NCBI GenBank assembly: GCA_030068145.1
Contig: JAPJBO010000033.1
Location: 237,501 to 301,500, forward strand
DNA length: 64,000 bases
Source: Diplonema papillatum
Taxonomy: Eukaryota; Euglenozoa; Diplonemea; Diplonemida; Diplonemidae
Direction: 5' to 3'
Shown: positions 1 to 10,499 of the stretch, one piece after another
Layout: each line of letters starts with the position of its first letter
Numbering within the stretch: the stretch's first letter is position 1
Program-made: the position numbers and the translations under genes
The notes under the pieces: model-generated
Told to the model about the DNA's origin: nothing
Database searches by the model: none
Seen by the model: only the letters and a program-made list of their open reading frames with translations

Positions 1-1
1 C

Positions 2-1219
2 CAGCCGCAGCGCGCCGCGTCGCCGGACGGAGCTTGGGTGGAGCGAAGGGAACCGTACCCGAGTATAGAAAGAGCAGAGCACCACCCCGTCGACCCCGGC
101 TTGTCGAGGCAGTATGCGCGTGAGGTCACCGCGGAAGCCCCGGCGATTCCGGGGCGCGCGGCTGCCGAAACGTTGTGGCCTCCCGACTTGCTGTCGGCGA
201 CGGCTGGCGAAACGTCCCGGCCGGCGAGTTCCATGGGGAAGCAGTCTACCCGGGGGGGCTCTTCGGATCCCGTGTTAGCCCCGTACCCGGGTATGACGCC
301 CCCCGAGGCTGTGCCGTTGCAGTCCCCGCCATTGCAGTACGCGTCGGCGCAGCGGAGCCGCTCGGACGGCAGCGTGCATCCCGCCTTCCGCCCGCTGAGC
401 TTTTCGCTCGACCGGCAGTCCACTGCGCGGGCATCGGCCTCCAATGATACCCGCACCCCTCACCCGTCCTTGTACGTACGAAACCAACCCAATCCTCAAC
501 TTTCGGGACCACTTCAAGATGCGGAAGATATGGGCGCACCCGTCTCTCGGCCAAGTCACGTCCATTCTGCCCGGTCTCATCCGGAACCTAGCTTGCCTCA
601 GCGCAACGACAGGAGCACCAGGACGCCTCACCCCGGCCCGCAACCCGCGTCCAATGCTGGAACCGACTTCTCTCACTACCTTTCGGAACCCGTGGTCCCG
701 CCCGTTCGCAAGCCGACTAGCTTTGGCAGCCGGTACACCCCGTACAGTCCGATGTATCCGACGGGATCTGGAACTCCGTTCCCCACCCTCGTTTCTCGCG
801 GTGGCGTGGAAGAGATGATGGAGTTGACGGAGCCAGTCCCCGAGATCCCCACGAGCGGCCCAACGAGAGAAGGCCCGTTTCATCGCGTGCAACCCGAACC
901 GCTGGTAACCCCCGCGTCCTACCCGGACGAGCGGAGCTCTTCCTCGGCCCGCAACCCCGCGCGCCGTCCGTCCACCCCGCGCACGTTGCCCCCGGGCCAT
1001 CGATCAGTTGGGCACCGCGATCCCGTCGGAACCGCAACACCTCCGCGCCTTCTGTCCTCCTCGGCCGCCATCCAGCAGCATGCTAGTGCATCGCAGGGCG
1101 ACTTCAAGTCGGCACCCAGGCCACCCCTTGCGCATCTTTCGCAAAATTCTACGAAACCGATTAAAACCACGGGACACGTGCCGATGAGGAGCCGAGCTTC
1201 TCTGGTCAAGGTGCCGTAG
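2..1219 (+). CDS. C-terminal part of a Pro/Ser-rich protein, 5' end outside window
   Basis: The reading frame is open from base 2 and runs 405 codons to a TAG at 1217-1219, so the gene begins upstream of the window. The first possible internal start is a GTG at 38, and no ATG has a convincing context, which supports a truncated gene. The product is low complexity, rich in Pro, Ser, Arg and Thr, with many SxxxP/TP steps. I see no membrane segment, zinc cluster or known catalytic motif. Such composition suits an intrinsically disordered cytoskeletal, nuclear or scaffold tail, but no function can be assigned. The high GC content and long open frame, unlike the flanking DNA, are the main reasons for calling it coding. 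Confidence 0.55.
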   Translation, partial: QPQRAASPDGAWVERREPYPSIERAEHHPVDPGLSRQYAREVTAEAPAIPGRAAAETLWPPDLLSATAGETSRPASSMGKQSTRGGSSDPVLAPYPGMTPPEAVPLQSPPLQYASAQRSRSDGSVHPAFRPLSFSLDRQSTARASASNDTRTPHPSLYVRNQPNPQLSGPLQDAEDMGAPVSRPSHVHSARSHPEPSLPQRNDRSTRTPHPGPQPASNAGTDFSHYLSEPVVPPVRKPTSFGSRYTPYSPMYPTGSGTPFPTLVSRGGVEEMMELTEPVPEIPTSGPTREGPFHRVQPEPLVTPASYPDERSSSSARNPARRPSTPRTLPPGHRSVGHRDPVGTATPPRLLSSSAAIQQHASASQGDFKSAPRPPLAHLSQNSTKPIKTTGHVPMRSRASLVKVP

Positions 1220-1560
1220 GCTTGGCGCCCCTAGTGAAGCAGGACTGCACTGGTCATGTCCGTGCCGGTCATTGTGTGTTTACTGACGGAATGGTCGTCA
1301 GATGTGTTCCGGTCATTTGACATCCGACGACGTAGCACCGCCATTTGCGATGGGTGAGCAGTTGCCATTCTACCCGGGCGGGATATGCCCTGTTTCAATT
1401 AGGGTGCTGTAGTGAATGGGGGTTCTTTAAATGAACGGCCAATCGAAGGAGGATGGATTGCATGGCATTCTATTCTTTGTAGGCCCCAGGGAGCTGAGGT
1501 GGAAAGCGCGCTACATCACGCAGCAGCAATAGAAATAGAGATACTAGATTTGCTTTACTT

Positions 1561-1690
1561 TTTTGGAATAAGCACTTGCTCCGTAGGAAATGCTCGAAGG
1601 AGCCGCCAGTTGCAATGTCTCAAACGAGGAAATGAGCTGTCGAAACACAGTAAATCTGGGTTTAGTCCGGCGTTAGCGTTCAATAACAAA
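1561..1690 (-). mobile_element. Repeat family C, partial reverse copy
   Basis: The stretch from AATAAGCACTTGCTCCG to the GTTCAATAACAAAC end matches, in reverse orientation and with substitutions, the dispersed element seen at 25185-25345, 37650-37905, 41688-42100, 58180-58410 and 58411-58630. It has no coding capacity. It is probably a non-autonomous mobile element. Confidence 0.6.
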
Positions 1691-2169
1691 CGAAGACCAA
1701 CCTATAGATGCATTGGTTCTACCCCTAGTTAAAATAAGTACCCGGCGGCTACTTCGAGTATTCAGTTTCTTCCCGCGCCTTTTCTCGAAGCCCAGTAACT
1801 CCGAGAAGCTGCTTTGCTTCTTTTCTGGCAACTTGTGTATTTCCGTCTGGCTCTCTCCCAGGAGAGAGTTGCGCGGTGCTGGCCTGTACGAGCTTTCTTA
1901 TTCTTTTTGGCTTCGTTTAGTCCTTTCTTGCTCAGGCGAATTCGATTGCAAAGTCTTGGTAGAGCTGCTTTGGTGAGCACGTCAAGCCGATGATAGAGCT
2001 CCTTCGGTGAGCACGCCGATGAGACAAGACGACGTTGTCAACACACTTACGTCCTCCGACAACGCCGAAGGTCACTCTCCGACGGCCTGTTCCGAAGAGT
2101 CGGTCAGTGTAGAGCCATGCACCAAACACAGCACAGCAGCTTGCGTGAGCAGGCTAACTCTAGCACTGC

Positions 2170-2315
2170 CAGCGCTACTCCCCGAACGAGGAATCAAAGA
2201 TTATGGGTCCAGAGGGGAGTACATTCGCAAGGCTGAGACTTGAAGGAACTGTCGGAATGGCACACCGGGCCGTGGAATACGGGGTTTTACTAGGTCGGGA
2301 TCTCAAGGATTGAGA
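2170..2315 (+). pseudogene. SSU (18S) rRNA-like fragment, diverged
   Basis: The segment contains GGGGAGTACATTCGCAAGGC, then CTGAGACTTGAAGGAA, then an ACGGGG...ACTAGGTC...AGGATTG series in the order found in the SSU rRNA central/3' domain (the GGGGAGTAYGGTCGCAAGGCTGAAACT block onward). It is too short and too diverged to be functional. It is taken as a dispersed rDNA relic. Related fragments occur at 25545-25702 and 55545-55710. Confidence 0.6.
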
Positions 2316-3186
2316 CCTTCGTTTTAACAATTCGGACTATGGACTAGGGAACGCAGCGGAAGGTGACGTGGTAGGTCCCTCGCCTTGTTTCGGCATAGTT
2401 GAAAGATAATTCCACAACACGACAGCGAAGGGCATGCTACCGTTTTTCTGTTCAGAAGAAAACACACACCCCCCGCCCGCCGCCTCGTCCTCCTCCCCTT
2501 GTAGAGTAGAAGCGGCGCGAACAGCGTGTACATAGAATCCAACAACCTTTTCTGCTTTCCGACCCCTAGGGAAGCAGCCAAACAAAAGAACGGGGCTGGT
2601 GCAGGGTCCACACGGCCTCTCACTTACCCCACACAGCAACACAAACCTTAGAACGAGGCGCTGCATGAGACAGGCATAGTGTACGACTTCTGGTGTCGTG
2701 AAGGAAACCTCAGAGGCTTAGATACGGGCAGAAGGAGGGGGGAGCGTTTCCTTCTCGAATCCCGGCAAAAAGAAAAAAGGGGCTTTCCACGGGGCTGGCC
2801 CAAAAAAAGCCGCTCGGAGTCTTGCGCGAAGCGCAGCGGGATACGAAGGCAACCACCCGCCAGCCCCGACCGCAGCTTCGTTGCAAAAAAAAATTGCTAA
2901 CCCAAAAAACTTCCGCCGGTAGAGGAAGCCTGCCTAAAGAAACCAACTGCCTTCGGGTGGGCTAGTCTGAGACTTGCTGTCGTCAGGAAAAAAAAAGAAG
3001 AAAGGAAGACCGGAATACGGTGCGGAGACGGCAACGGTGTGCGGGTGTGTTGAGCACTTTGCCACTTCAAGCACGTCCTCGCGGGACCCCTCGAACCCCC
3101 CCTCTTTTTTCGTGTGACTGCCCGAGCGTTCGGCGGGAAAAGAAGGCGTTTGTAGCGCGCGTGTTGGATTGATTACACCGCCCCCC

Positions 3187-3315
3187 CCCTCCAGCCGCGT
3201 ACCAACGGACCACCACACATCCATTCCAAGCACGTTCTTGCAATCCGCATACCAACGGACCAGTCCAAGCACGTTCTTGCAATCCCCCCTCCAGCCGCGT
3301 ACCAACGGACCACCT
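3187..3315. repeat. Short direct repeats upstream of the 3423 gene
   Basis: The block CTCCAGCCGCGTACCAACGG occurs twice (about 3190 and 3288), and the block CCAAGCACGTTCTTGCAATC occurs twice between them. The array ends about 110 bp before the ATG at 3423. It therefore lies in the promoter or 5' UTR and may carry regulatory sites, which is inference. Confidence 0.6.
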
Positions 3316-3422
3316 GCCTTTCCTAATCCCTGGAAACCCGCGCCAAGAACAAAGACGCGCCTCCAGCCGCCGGCGAAATAAGCGAGCCGGGCGGCCGTCT
3401 GCGAGTGGTTTTGGCTGGCAGC

Positions 3423-6278
3423 ATGTCTGGGGAAGGTGATGCCATGGGCCAGCTCGTCGACGCCTTCCGCGGCCTCGCGGCGGAGGGGAACAAGACGTGC
3501 CTCGCGGACGTCGAGCTGATCGTCAACAACTACTTCACCCGGCACACGTCGCCCGCGTTCCAACCGCCGCCGGGCGGTTCGAGCCCGTCGCTGCCGCCGC
3601 CAGGGACGCCGCCGCTGCCCGCCGGCGGCGGCTACGCGTACCCGGACATCGACGAAAGCCCGATCAAGCCGCCGGGCGACCGCCGCCCCAGCCCGCCGAA
3701 GCGGCGGCAGCCGCAGGAGGCGCCGCAGCCGCAGACCCAGCAGCAGCAGCTGCAGCAGCACCGGGCGGCGTCGAACGTGTCGAGCGCGGGGTCGCTGCGT
3801 GCGTGGGGCGACGGCGGGGGCCGGGCGGGCAGCGGCGAGGACGCGGGCCCCGGCGGGGGGTGCGACGCGGGAGCTGAGCGGGACACCCGCGAGGTGCTGT
3901 CTGCCGTCATGGCCGCGGAGCACGACGACTTCTACAGCCGGTCGGTCCACTGGCAGCAGCGGCAGCGCCACGCGCGCGACCACCAGCGCATGGTGAACAT
4001 GCAGCGGGAGACCGAGCACTGCACGTGGAAGCCCGAGATCAACCACGGGCACCCCGCCACCGGCACTACCCGCACCGTGTTCGGCAAGGTCGAAGACAGG
4101 CTGCAAGCGGCTCGGCAGATTAAAGAAGACAGGCTCGAATACGAGCGCCGGCGGCTCCACACCGAGGAGGTCGCCTCCTGCACCTTCCACCCCAGGGTCA
4201 ACAACCCGGCCCCTGCGGACCCCAACGAGTCCTCACGCACCGCGGCCGGCGGCGACACGTTCGAGAGGCTGTACTCCGACGCGCAAAAAGGAGCGAGATC
4301 GTCGTCCGCGAAAACAGGGCGGAAGCAGGGGGGAGCGCGCACCCCGCGGAAGACGCCCGAAGGGACTCCGAGGGGGACAGTGGGCACGCCCGTGTTCTAC
4401 ACGACGTTCCCGCCGGCCGCGGCGCGGGCAGCGCCAGAGGCGCTGGCGCCGGGGAAGACGCAGGTGAACATGAACCTGTCGCTCGACGAGATCGCGGCGA
4501 CCGAGCGCGAGCTGCGGCAGATCGAGGAGCTGCTCAATGCGAAGCTGCACGACCGTAGCCGGCTGCGGGCGGAGACCGGCGTCCTGTCCGAGCATGCGAC
4601 GACGGTGGAGAGCAACTACGTCGATTCGGAGGCGGACGACGCCGAATTCGACTCTGCCCTTGCGAGGAAAGCCAACGCGCCGCTGTTCGACGACAACGCG
4701 ACCGCGCTGGGATCGTCGCGGGACGGCAGCAGGTCGCCCGACAGATCGACCGGAGGCCGCGTCCTGCGCGACTTCACGTCGTTTTTGATCCGGCAGAACG
4801 CGTACGAGGAGCGCAAGCGGTCGAACCGCGCGTTCATCGAAGCCGACACGGCGCCGGCCCTCCACCCGGTGATCGCGCGGCGGTCCAAGCAGCTCGGGCA
4901 GGCCGCGAAGGAGCGGTCCGGCGTCGGCGAATCCACCGGCGACAGCATCCTCCAAGGCAAAGGGGGCACCCGTAGCTCTTCGCAGGTCGGCTCGCGCGCG
5001 TCGAAGGAGGGCCGGGTATGCAAGCTCGCCGCTGAGTGCCACGAGCTGCGAGCCGAGGTCTTCCGGCTCTGCGGAGAGAATGAGGGCGTCCTGAAGAAGC
5101 TAGCCGTCCTCTCGAAGCAGCAGCCGAGAACGACGCCCGGGGGGGGGGCTGAGGACCCGCCGGAGCAGGCGCCCGTCCCGGCGGACAAGGCGGCGTTCAT
5201 CAAGCAAATGCGCCACGAAGTCCGCTCCCTGCGGCCCCGAGGGAGGGACCGCATGGTTCACCCCGTCGCCTCTTCCGAGCCTCTCCACGTTTGGCCGGCA
5301 TCGGAGCACCTGCAAGCGGTGCTCGAGCGGCCTGTCGACGAGCAAAAAACCGCGGTTCGAGACGGTTTGAGTGCCGTCGCGCCGCAGGACGCGGTGCTGC
5401 CGACGCTCACTCGCTGGATCCGGGAGCTGCTCGAAGTCAAGGCGAGCCTGTCCGAAATTAGGGTGCGGCTGACGAAGGCGAAGGAAACCCTTGGGATCGA
5501 GCTCAAGGCGATGGTGGCCGACCGCGGGGGCCGGGTCTCCTGGGAAACCGTGGTGGAGATGGACTACAACAGGCGGACCCACGCGAACTCGAAGATCAAG
5601 ATGGAGGACGTGCCGAAGAGCGCGCCGACGAAGGCGAAGGTCAACGACCACGTGCACGTCCGGCGCGAGCCGTGGCAGGCGTGGGAAAAGGGCACGCTGG
5701 TATCCCTCACCAAAACAGCAGGGACGGTGCTGCTGGATTCGACGTCGAAGACGCAGAGCTTCCCGGCGACAGAGCGGACGATGCGGCCGGTACCAGCGGT
5801 CGGCTGCACGTTCTCGCCGAAGATCAAGGAGCGCAACCTGCTGACGTGCATGCAGACCAACGAGCCGGTGACGGTCACCGTCGACGGCGCCGAGCACACC
5901 GGACGCGTCGTGTCCGAGAAGAACGGCCAGTGGGGCGTCGCGTACGCCTGCGGCATGGATGCCGCCGGGAAGAAGAAGGTCAAGAGAGTGTACGTGGCCG
6001 CGTCGGAGATCAGCCGCAGCACGTACCCCGCCTCCGAGGACCGGTACGGGCCGAAGTCGCTGGGCACGTACGTGCAGCAGCTCGAGGAGGACAAGCGGAA
6101 GGCCGACGAGAAGCGCGAACGGACGCTGCTCGACAGGCGAACCCGCGAGACCGTCGAGTGCACGCACGCGCCGCTCATCAACGCGGCGCCGGAGTTCGTG
6201 ACGAGGATAGCCACTTCGATGCAGCTGCTGCGCGGGGAAGCTCCTGCAAGCGCCGTGCTTGCAAGGAACAACACCTAG
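3423..6278 (+). CDS. 951-residue protein with repeated CTFxPxIN-type motifs and two SH3/Tudor-like segments
   Basis: One uninterrupted exon starts at the ATG at 3423; an upstream GTG at 3405 is in frame but less likely. Motifs of the type CTWKPEIN, CTFHPRVN, CTFSPKI and CTHAPLIN occur at roughly residues 200, 260, 800 and 920. Similar C-T-x-x-P-x-I-N repeats are common in large cytoskeletal or flagellar proteins of protists. Around residues 740-790 and 815-860 are two beta-rich stretches with alternating Val, Gly and Trp that resemble SH3 or Tudor folds. A Gln-rich patch lies near residue 105, and charged helical (coiled-coil-like) stretches lie in the middle. No signal peptide or membrane helix is visible. 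A structural or scaffold role in axoneme or cytoskeleton is an inference; I do not recognise an orthologue. Confidence 0.75.
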   Translation: MSGEGDAMGQLVDAFRGLAAEGNKTCLADVELIVNNYFTRHTSPAFQPPPGGSSPSLPPPGTPPLPAGGGYAYPDIDESPIKPPGDRRPSPPKRRQPQEAPQPQTQQQQLQQHRAASNVSSAGSLRAWGDGGGRAGSGEDAGPGGGCDAGAERDTREVLSAVMAAEHDDFYSRSVHWQQRQRHARDHQRMVNMQRETEHCTWKPEINHGHPATGTTRTVFGKVEDRLQAARQIKEDRLEYERRRLHTEEVASCTFHPRVNNPAPADPNESSRTAAGGDTFERLYSDAQKGARSSSAKTGRKQGGARTPRKTPEGTPRGTVGTPVFYTTFPPAAARAAPEALAPGKTQVNMNLSLDEIAATERELRQIEELLNAKLHDRSRLRAETGVLSEHATTVESNYVDSEADDAEFDSALARKANAPLFDDNATALGSSRDGSRSPDRSTGGRVLRDFTSFLIRQNAYEERKRSNRAFIEADTAPALHPVIARRSKQLGQAAKERSGVGESTGDSILQGKGGTRSSSQVGSRASKEGRVCKLAAECHELRAEVFRLCGENEGVLKKLAVLSKQQPRTTPGGGAEDPPEQAPVPADKAAFIKQMRHEVRSLRPRGRDRMVHPVASSEPLHVWPASEHLQAVLERPVDEQKTAVRDGLSAVAPQDAVLPTLTRWIRELLEVKASLSEIRVRLTKAKETLGIELKAMVADRGGRVSWETVVEMDYNRRTHANSKIKMEDVPKSAPTKAKVNDHVHVRREPWQAWEKGTLVSLTKTAGTVLLDSTSKTQSFPATERTMRPVPAVGCTFSPKIKERNLLTCMQTNEPVTVTVDGAEHTGRVVSEKNGQWGVAYACGMDAAGKKKVKRVYVAASEISRSTYPASEDRYGPKSLGTYVQQLEEDKRKADEKRERTLLDRRTRETVECTHAPLINAAPEFVTRIATSMQLLRGEAPASAVLARNNT

Positions 6279-7249
6279 CCGAAGCCAGCGGTTCATGGTT
6301 TCGGCACAGCTCGCATTCCGTCCGATGTACGGAGGTAGCAGGGCAGGTCCTGTTTGAGTCGGGTTGTATCTATCCGATTCGGTACACACGTCGATCCGAC
6401 TAAGTATTTCTTCAAAGCAAGCACAAATGCTGCACACGAAACATGCGGCAAGAAGATGTTGAGTAGTTGCCACGACGGCCGCGTATGCTGCCGCACGCTG
6501 GACAAGCAGCTGTATTATCAAATGTAGCATGCTGAGCTTGCTGACCAGTATTGATATTCTGTGTCGGCGCGGGCCGCATCCTGCTTGAGTCGGAAGCTGC
6601 CGATTCGGTACATGATTTCATCCTTTATACCGAGCGTAGCGTCTATTCGACGCAGGCTATATCTGTTTGGAATCCGAAGCCGCAGGCCTTCCGGTCCCAC
6701 CCTGCTCGACACACAAGTAGTAAGTTGCCCTTTCAGTGCGCTCCATGTAAACGGGGTACGACGCCTTTCGCTTCCTACTGGAAGCGAGTCTAAGAAGATT
6801 TGTGTTTATCTCTCTCATAGTTCCTCCTGCTGAAGTTTGCAAAAAAATGTGATCCCCTCCTTTTGTTTCCGCTGGTTGTTCCCCGCCCCCCTAGAGCTTC
6901 TAATGCAATCTGTTTCGTCGATAATAGTGGATTTTCTTGCTTTCTTCTGCCCACACGCTTCTCTTCGCGCTGACCCGGGCCTGAATCCTCCTGATGAAAG
7001 CGTGGACGTTGGAAAACAGATCTGGAAGGGACCCAGTGCCGACACCGCGCCTGGCTGGAGGTACGAGCGAGTGTGCAGCCAGAGCCATAGCAGGTGATGT
7101 CCATCGCGCGCCAGCGCGAAGGCATTGTGGGAACACACGGATGGAGGGCTGAGCAGACGGCGAAGACGTCGAAACACCAGTTCATCTGCGCCGGTTCACC
7201 CACCGCGGTGAGTTACGGTCTGCAGGCCACAATTGTATTGGTTGTCGTT

Positions 7250-8030
7250 GAGGACGGTTCATAGGGTACGAGACGATCTTTCCCGGTGGTACGAAGATGA
7301 TGGAGGCTCGAGACGCATCTGACGACAGCTTGATATGCGTTCACCGCACAAGGGGAAAGGTGCGATCTGCTGCGGCCTCGGGGACAAACGAGGGCCGCCC
7401 GGCACCACCACGCCGCCGACGACGGGATACCCGTCGCGATCTGCGACCGACACCGGATGTCCAGGTGCATGGACTGCAACACGCCGAAGACGCGCTGTGC
7501 CTCAGGGCACCAGAATGCCGCGAACACAACCGCGGCCCGTGTGAAGGATGCCGCCGGCTGTCGACGCTCGCAGAACGACGACCTGCCGTGTGCTGCCGCA
7601 AAGGGCACCACAGTGCCCACGAATCCGCCCTGGCCCGAGGAACACGACGACGACCGGACGAGGCCCCCCGGCCGCGTAAGCCGGCACCGAAGACGCCAGA
7701 AGAAGGAACCGTTAATCCACGGGCAACACCCTCGGTTTGCCCTGAAAAAAAACTGAAGTCTGCAGACACGACGGCGGTATGAGTCTGGTTCGTAAGGGAA
7801 CAGCCAAGGCGGACAAGAAGAGAAACCACGGGTAAAACTTGCGAGAGGGCACCTACAACCGGTCCAAGCAGAGTACACGGGAGCGGAGCGGACCTTCAAG
7901 TACGGATGCAAATGGGGCTGTGAACGGGAGAATGTCTGCTCGAAGCCCGGCGACAGCTGCGGCAGGGCCACGTGCAATGAGGCGCGCAACAACCGCTCCT
8001 TGAAAGAAAAGGTTGGGGCCTACTTTTGAT
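7250..8030 (+). pseudogene. Degenerate Cys-rich coding relic
   Basis: Three plus-strand frames each carry a short protein-like piece with clustered cysteines: ICCGLGDKRG near 7367, CMDCNTPKTRCASGH near 7463, and a GCKWGCERENVC...CGRATC cluster near 7905-7970. The pieces follow one another but need frame changes. This pattern suggests an old zinc-cluster protein, possibly transposon-encoded, that has decayed. Similar Cys-rich scraps occur near 28910-29060. No family can be named. Confidence 0.3.
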
Positions 8031-8627
8031 GGGTTCCATCAAACAAGACCTGTCAACCACATTCACACGTCATTTGCTGCTGCGGCTTCGGTTGATGGCG
8101 GCTGTGGCAAAGCGCCGAGACCTGCGGCCTCCGTGGCGGCTGCCGGCACTCGAAAGCATCGTCTTTCGCGTGCCGGACTTCATTTGACAGGTGGGAGCTC
8201 TGTCCCCGTCTCGTTTTTACCGGCGAATACACGCAAACCTCGTTTCCCTGCCCGCACTCCAATCAGCGTCTACACGATGCGCCTGCCTTAGGGTTTGCAT
8301 GTCATACAAGAACCGCTTCTACAGCAGCGCAAGGTCAGCCCTGACAGCAACGGCCTAGACATCAAAGCAGGTGACGAGGAAGATTCAGCTGTACGACGAC
8401 CGAGGCCGTTATCTCCACGAGCATTCCCGAACACTCACAACAAACGTTTCAACGAAACGCATTTCTTCCCGGGATACACTGGCGACTCATTCGCCACCTT
8501 TCCCCGATGTGTGCTGAAAACTGTGCACCGTTGATACATGCACCCAAGCCACTCCCGTGAAAGGGGAGTCCAATGGAATTCTGGCGTGGGGCAGGATATA
8601 CCGGTAATCGGATCACAATGTGCCCTG

Positions 8628-8665
8628 CACCATGTACTTGTCATACGTATGACAAGTACGTGGTG
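8628..8665. repeat. 38-bp palindrome without spacer
   Basis: Two 19-bp arms meet at 8646/8647 (core TTGTCATAC|GTATGACAA) with a single mismatch and no loop. It could be a protein-binding palindrome, a cruciform, or the collapsed ends of a TIR element. Confidence 0.8.
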
Positions 8666-9546
8666 TGGGCCGTACAATACGTCAAAAAGACAGAGGATGA
8701 CACCAACATTTCCTCCCCTGGTCCCAGCGTATCCCGTCGCAACAAATACGACTACGCGTCGTTGCCAACCTTTGACAGCCTGTCGGCAGTGAGCAGTTCA
8801 CCCCGCTATAGAGGTAGTGTATGCAAGCCATTTTTTAGTTCGGAGCTCACTGGAGGCTGGGCCACCTCCTAGCCATCTTTTAGCTCCACTGGAGAAAACG
8901 ATATTCGTGGTTGGGGCAGTAGTTCTTGGAAAACGATGAATTTGCACGCGCATTTTTGCGTTCCTCTGCTTAGGGCTTGTGTTCATAAGAATGCGTCTTG
9001 ACTGCCACAGGGTCTGCTTCTTGACGAGAAGCGCGGCCGCTCGGATATTTGGCCGGGTCGTTTTCTGTTTCCGGGTGGCGCGCTCGACCAGGCAGACACC
9101 GGCTACTCAGTGATGGGCGACGAATCTTTGGCCGGCAGATTCTGCGCCGTCCGGAAGGCTTTCGAAGAGGTGGACGCTCTGCTGGCCGCCTGGAGACCCC
9201 GAACAGAGGCTGCATGCTACAAATCACGACGGCCCGTGGGGCTTTGCTGAAGCCGCATGTCCACAGCAAACGCTGCCTGCTGTTGCGTGCCGTCGGCATC
9301 CCGGCGACGTGTGACGGTCAAGTCCCCTTGGCATGCTCGCATGCCCCCCTCACTGCTATGGCATCTCATGCTGAGGCACCGGTTGCCACAGCATTCCGCC
9401 GCCGCCTGGCGCGTGGCGCAGTCATGCAGTGGTCTCACACTTTCACGGCGAGGACACCACCTGCTTTGCGATGTGCTTTTCACCAACACCACACTGGCAC
9501 TGTTCCCGCACAAAAAACACCCAAGATTTCCAACCCTTTTTCTGTA

Positions 9547-10470
9547 ATGAAAACAATCATATGGGCCAGCACAGTTTTGTGCTGGCTGGTTCCAAGCACG
9601 CTGGCGTCGTTCGCTGCTGACGCGTGCGTTGCGAGCGGCGAAGTGCCGACGGCGACGCAACCGCAGCTAGCAGCCGTGCTCTGTTGTCGGGACGGGGACT
9701 GGTGCGACAGTGACATCGGCGGAAGGTGTCACGGTGACAGTGTGGGCTTCGCGGAAGCGTCGGACGTTTGCGCGAGCAGGGCAGCCCGCATGTGTACGTT
9801 CGCGGAGCTCTCGAGCGGGCTGTGCTGCGACACAGGCTGCGGCTACGACGATCTGGCAGCTTGGTACGACAACTGCGTTTCGGGTCCGTGCGTGCACGGC
9901 ACGTGCTCGTCAACCGCGGAATCGTACACGTGCACATGCGATGCTGGCTTTACCGGCGAGAACTGCGACGAGGAGCTTCCGACCACCTCGACGGCTGAAC
10001 CGTCGCAAACGTTCGCACCGACCCCTGAACCGGAGGGTTCGCGTGGTGAGCTGTTCGGTGCGCACAGCTTCGACTTTCTGATCGAAGAAGCTGATAGGTT
10101 CAAAAATCGCATGATCAACCGGACGGCTGACGCGGCTTCGGATGTGATGGACAAGCTGGGGCTGGAGGACATGCTGGTGAGCATCACGGAGAACGGGGTG
10201 CTGGCAGACCTACAAGAGCAGGTGACGGAAAAGTTGGACACGGTTTTCGGGGAGTTCTTCGAGGGCAACGGCACGATAGATTTCGATGTCGATGAAATTT
10301 TGGAGCCGCTGAAGGAGCAGGCTGGCAGTGTTATGAAGTCGTGCAAAGCGAGTCCGCTGCCGGCGGACCCGCAAGCACGTTCCGCGCGGGCACAAGGCAC
10401 AGACCGGCTGAAGGCCATCCTGAAAGACGTGTTCGTGCCGGATGTATGCCCTTTCGTTCGTCTTTTGTGA
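9547..10470 (+). CDS. Secreted Cys-rich/EGF-domain protein, probably the first exon of a larger gene
   Basis: The ATG at 9547 opens a typical signal peptide (residues 1-20, hydrophobic core IIWASTVLCWLV). Residues 27-108 form a Cys-rich module with an R-x-C-T-x-x-E-L...C-G-Y-D core, seen in many secreted proteins of microalgae. Residues 110-140 are an EGF-like domain with cysteines at 110, 115, 120, 129, 131 and 140. Acidic and helical sequence follows. As an isolated ORF it stops at 10470 (307 residues). A GTATGC donor at 10444 in phase 0 matches a strong phase-0 acceptor at 12482, which would join it to the 12483-17072 ORF and place the LINE in the intron. The product would be extracellular or surface-attached. 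The single-gene model is inference. Confidence 0.65.
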   Translation: MKTIIWASTVLCWLVPSTLASFAADACVASGEVPTATQPQLAAVLCCRDGDWCDSDIGGRCHGDSVGFAEASDVCASRAARMCTFAELSSGLCCDTGCGYDDLAAWYDNCVSGPCVHGTCSSTAESYTCTCDAGFTGENCDEELPTTSTAEPSQTFAPTPEPEGSRGELFGAHSFDFLIEEADRFKNRMINRTADAASDVMDKLGLEDMLVSITENGVLADLQEQVTEKLDTVFGEFFEGNGTIDFDVDEILEPLKEQAGSVMKSCKASPLPADPQARSARAQGTDRLKAILKDVFVPDVCPFVRLL

Positions 10471-10499
10471 CCGCAACTCGTGGTTTCGAAAATTGATTC

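Larger units (their letters stand above)
1220..3422. other. Intergenic region with repeats and an rRNA relic
   Basis: About 2.2 kb lies between two plus-strand genes. It holds a reverse copy of repeat family C (1561-1690), an SSU rRNA-like relic (2170-2315), and a short direct repeat in the promoter-proximal part (3187-3315). The ORFs present are short and in several frames. I found no supportable gene. Confidence 0.6.
6279..9546. other. Long gene-poor stretch
   Basis: About 3.3 kb without a gene I trust. It contains a degenerate Cys-rich region (7250-8030), a 38-bp near-perfect palindrome (8628-8665) and many short overlapping ORFs on both strands. The ORF continuing upstream of 9547 in the EGF-protein frame has no domain and precedes a good signal-peptide ATG, so I treat it as untranslated or intergenic. 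Confidence 0.5.

Noticed and set aside
9049-9546. N-terminal extension of the EGF protein
   Set aside because: It lacks an ATG at the start and has no domain. The ATG at 9547 begins a proper signal peptide.
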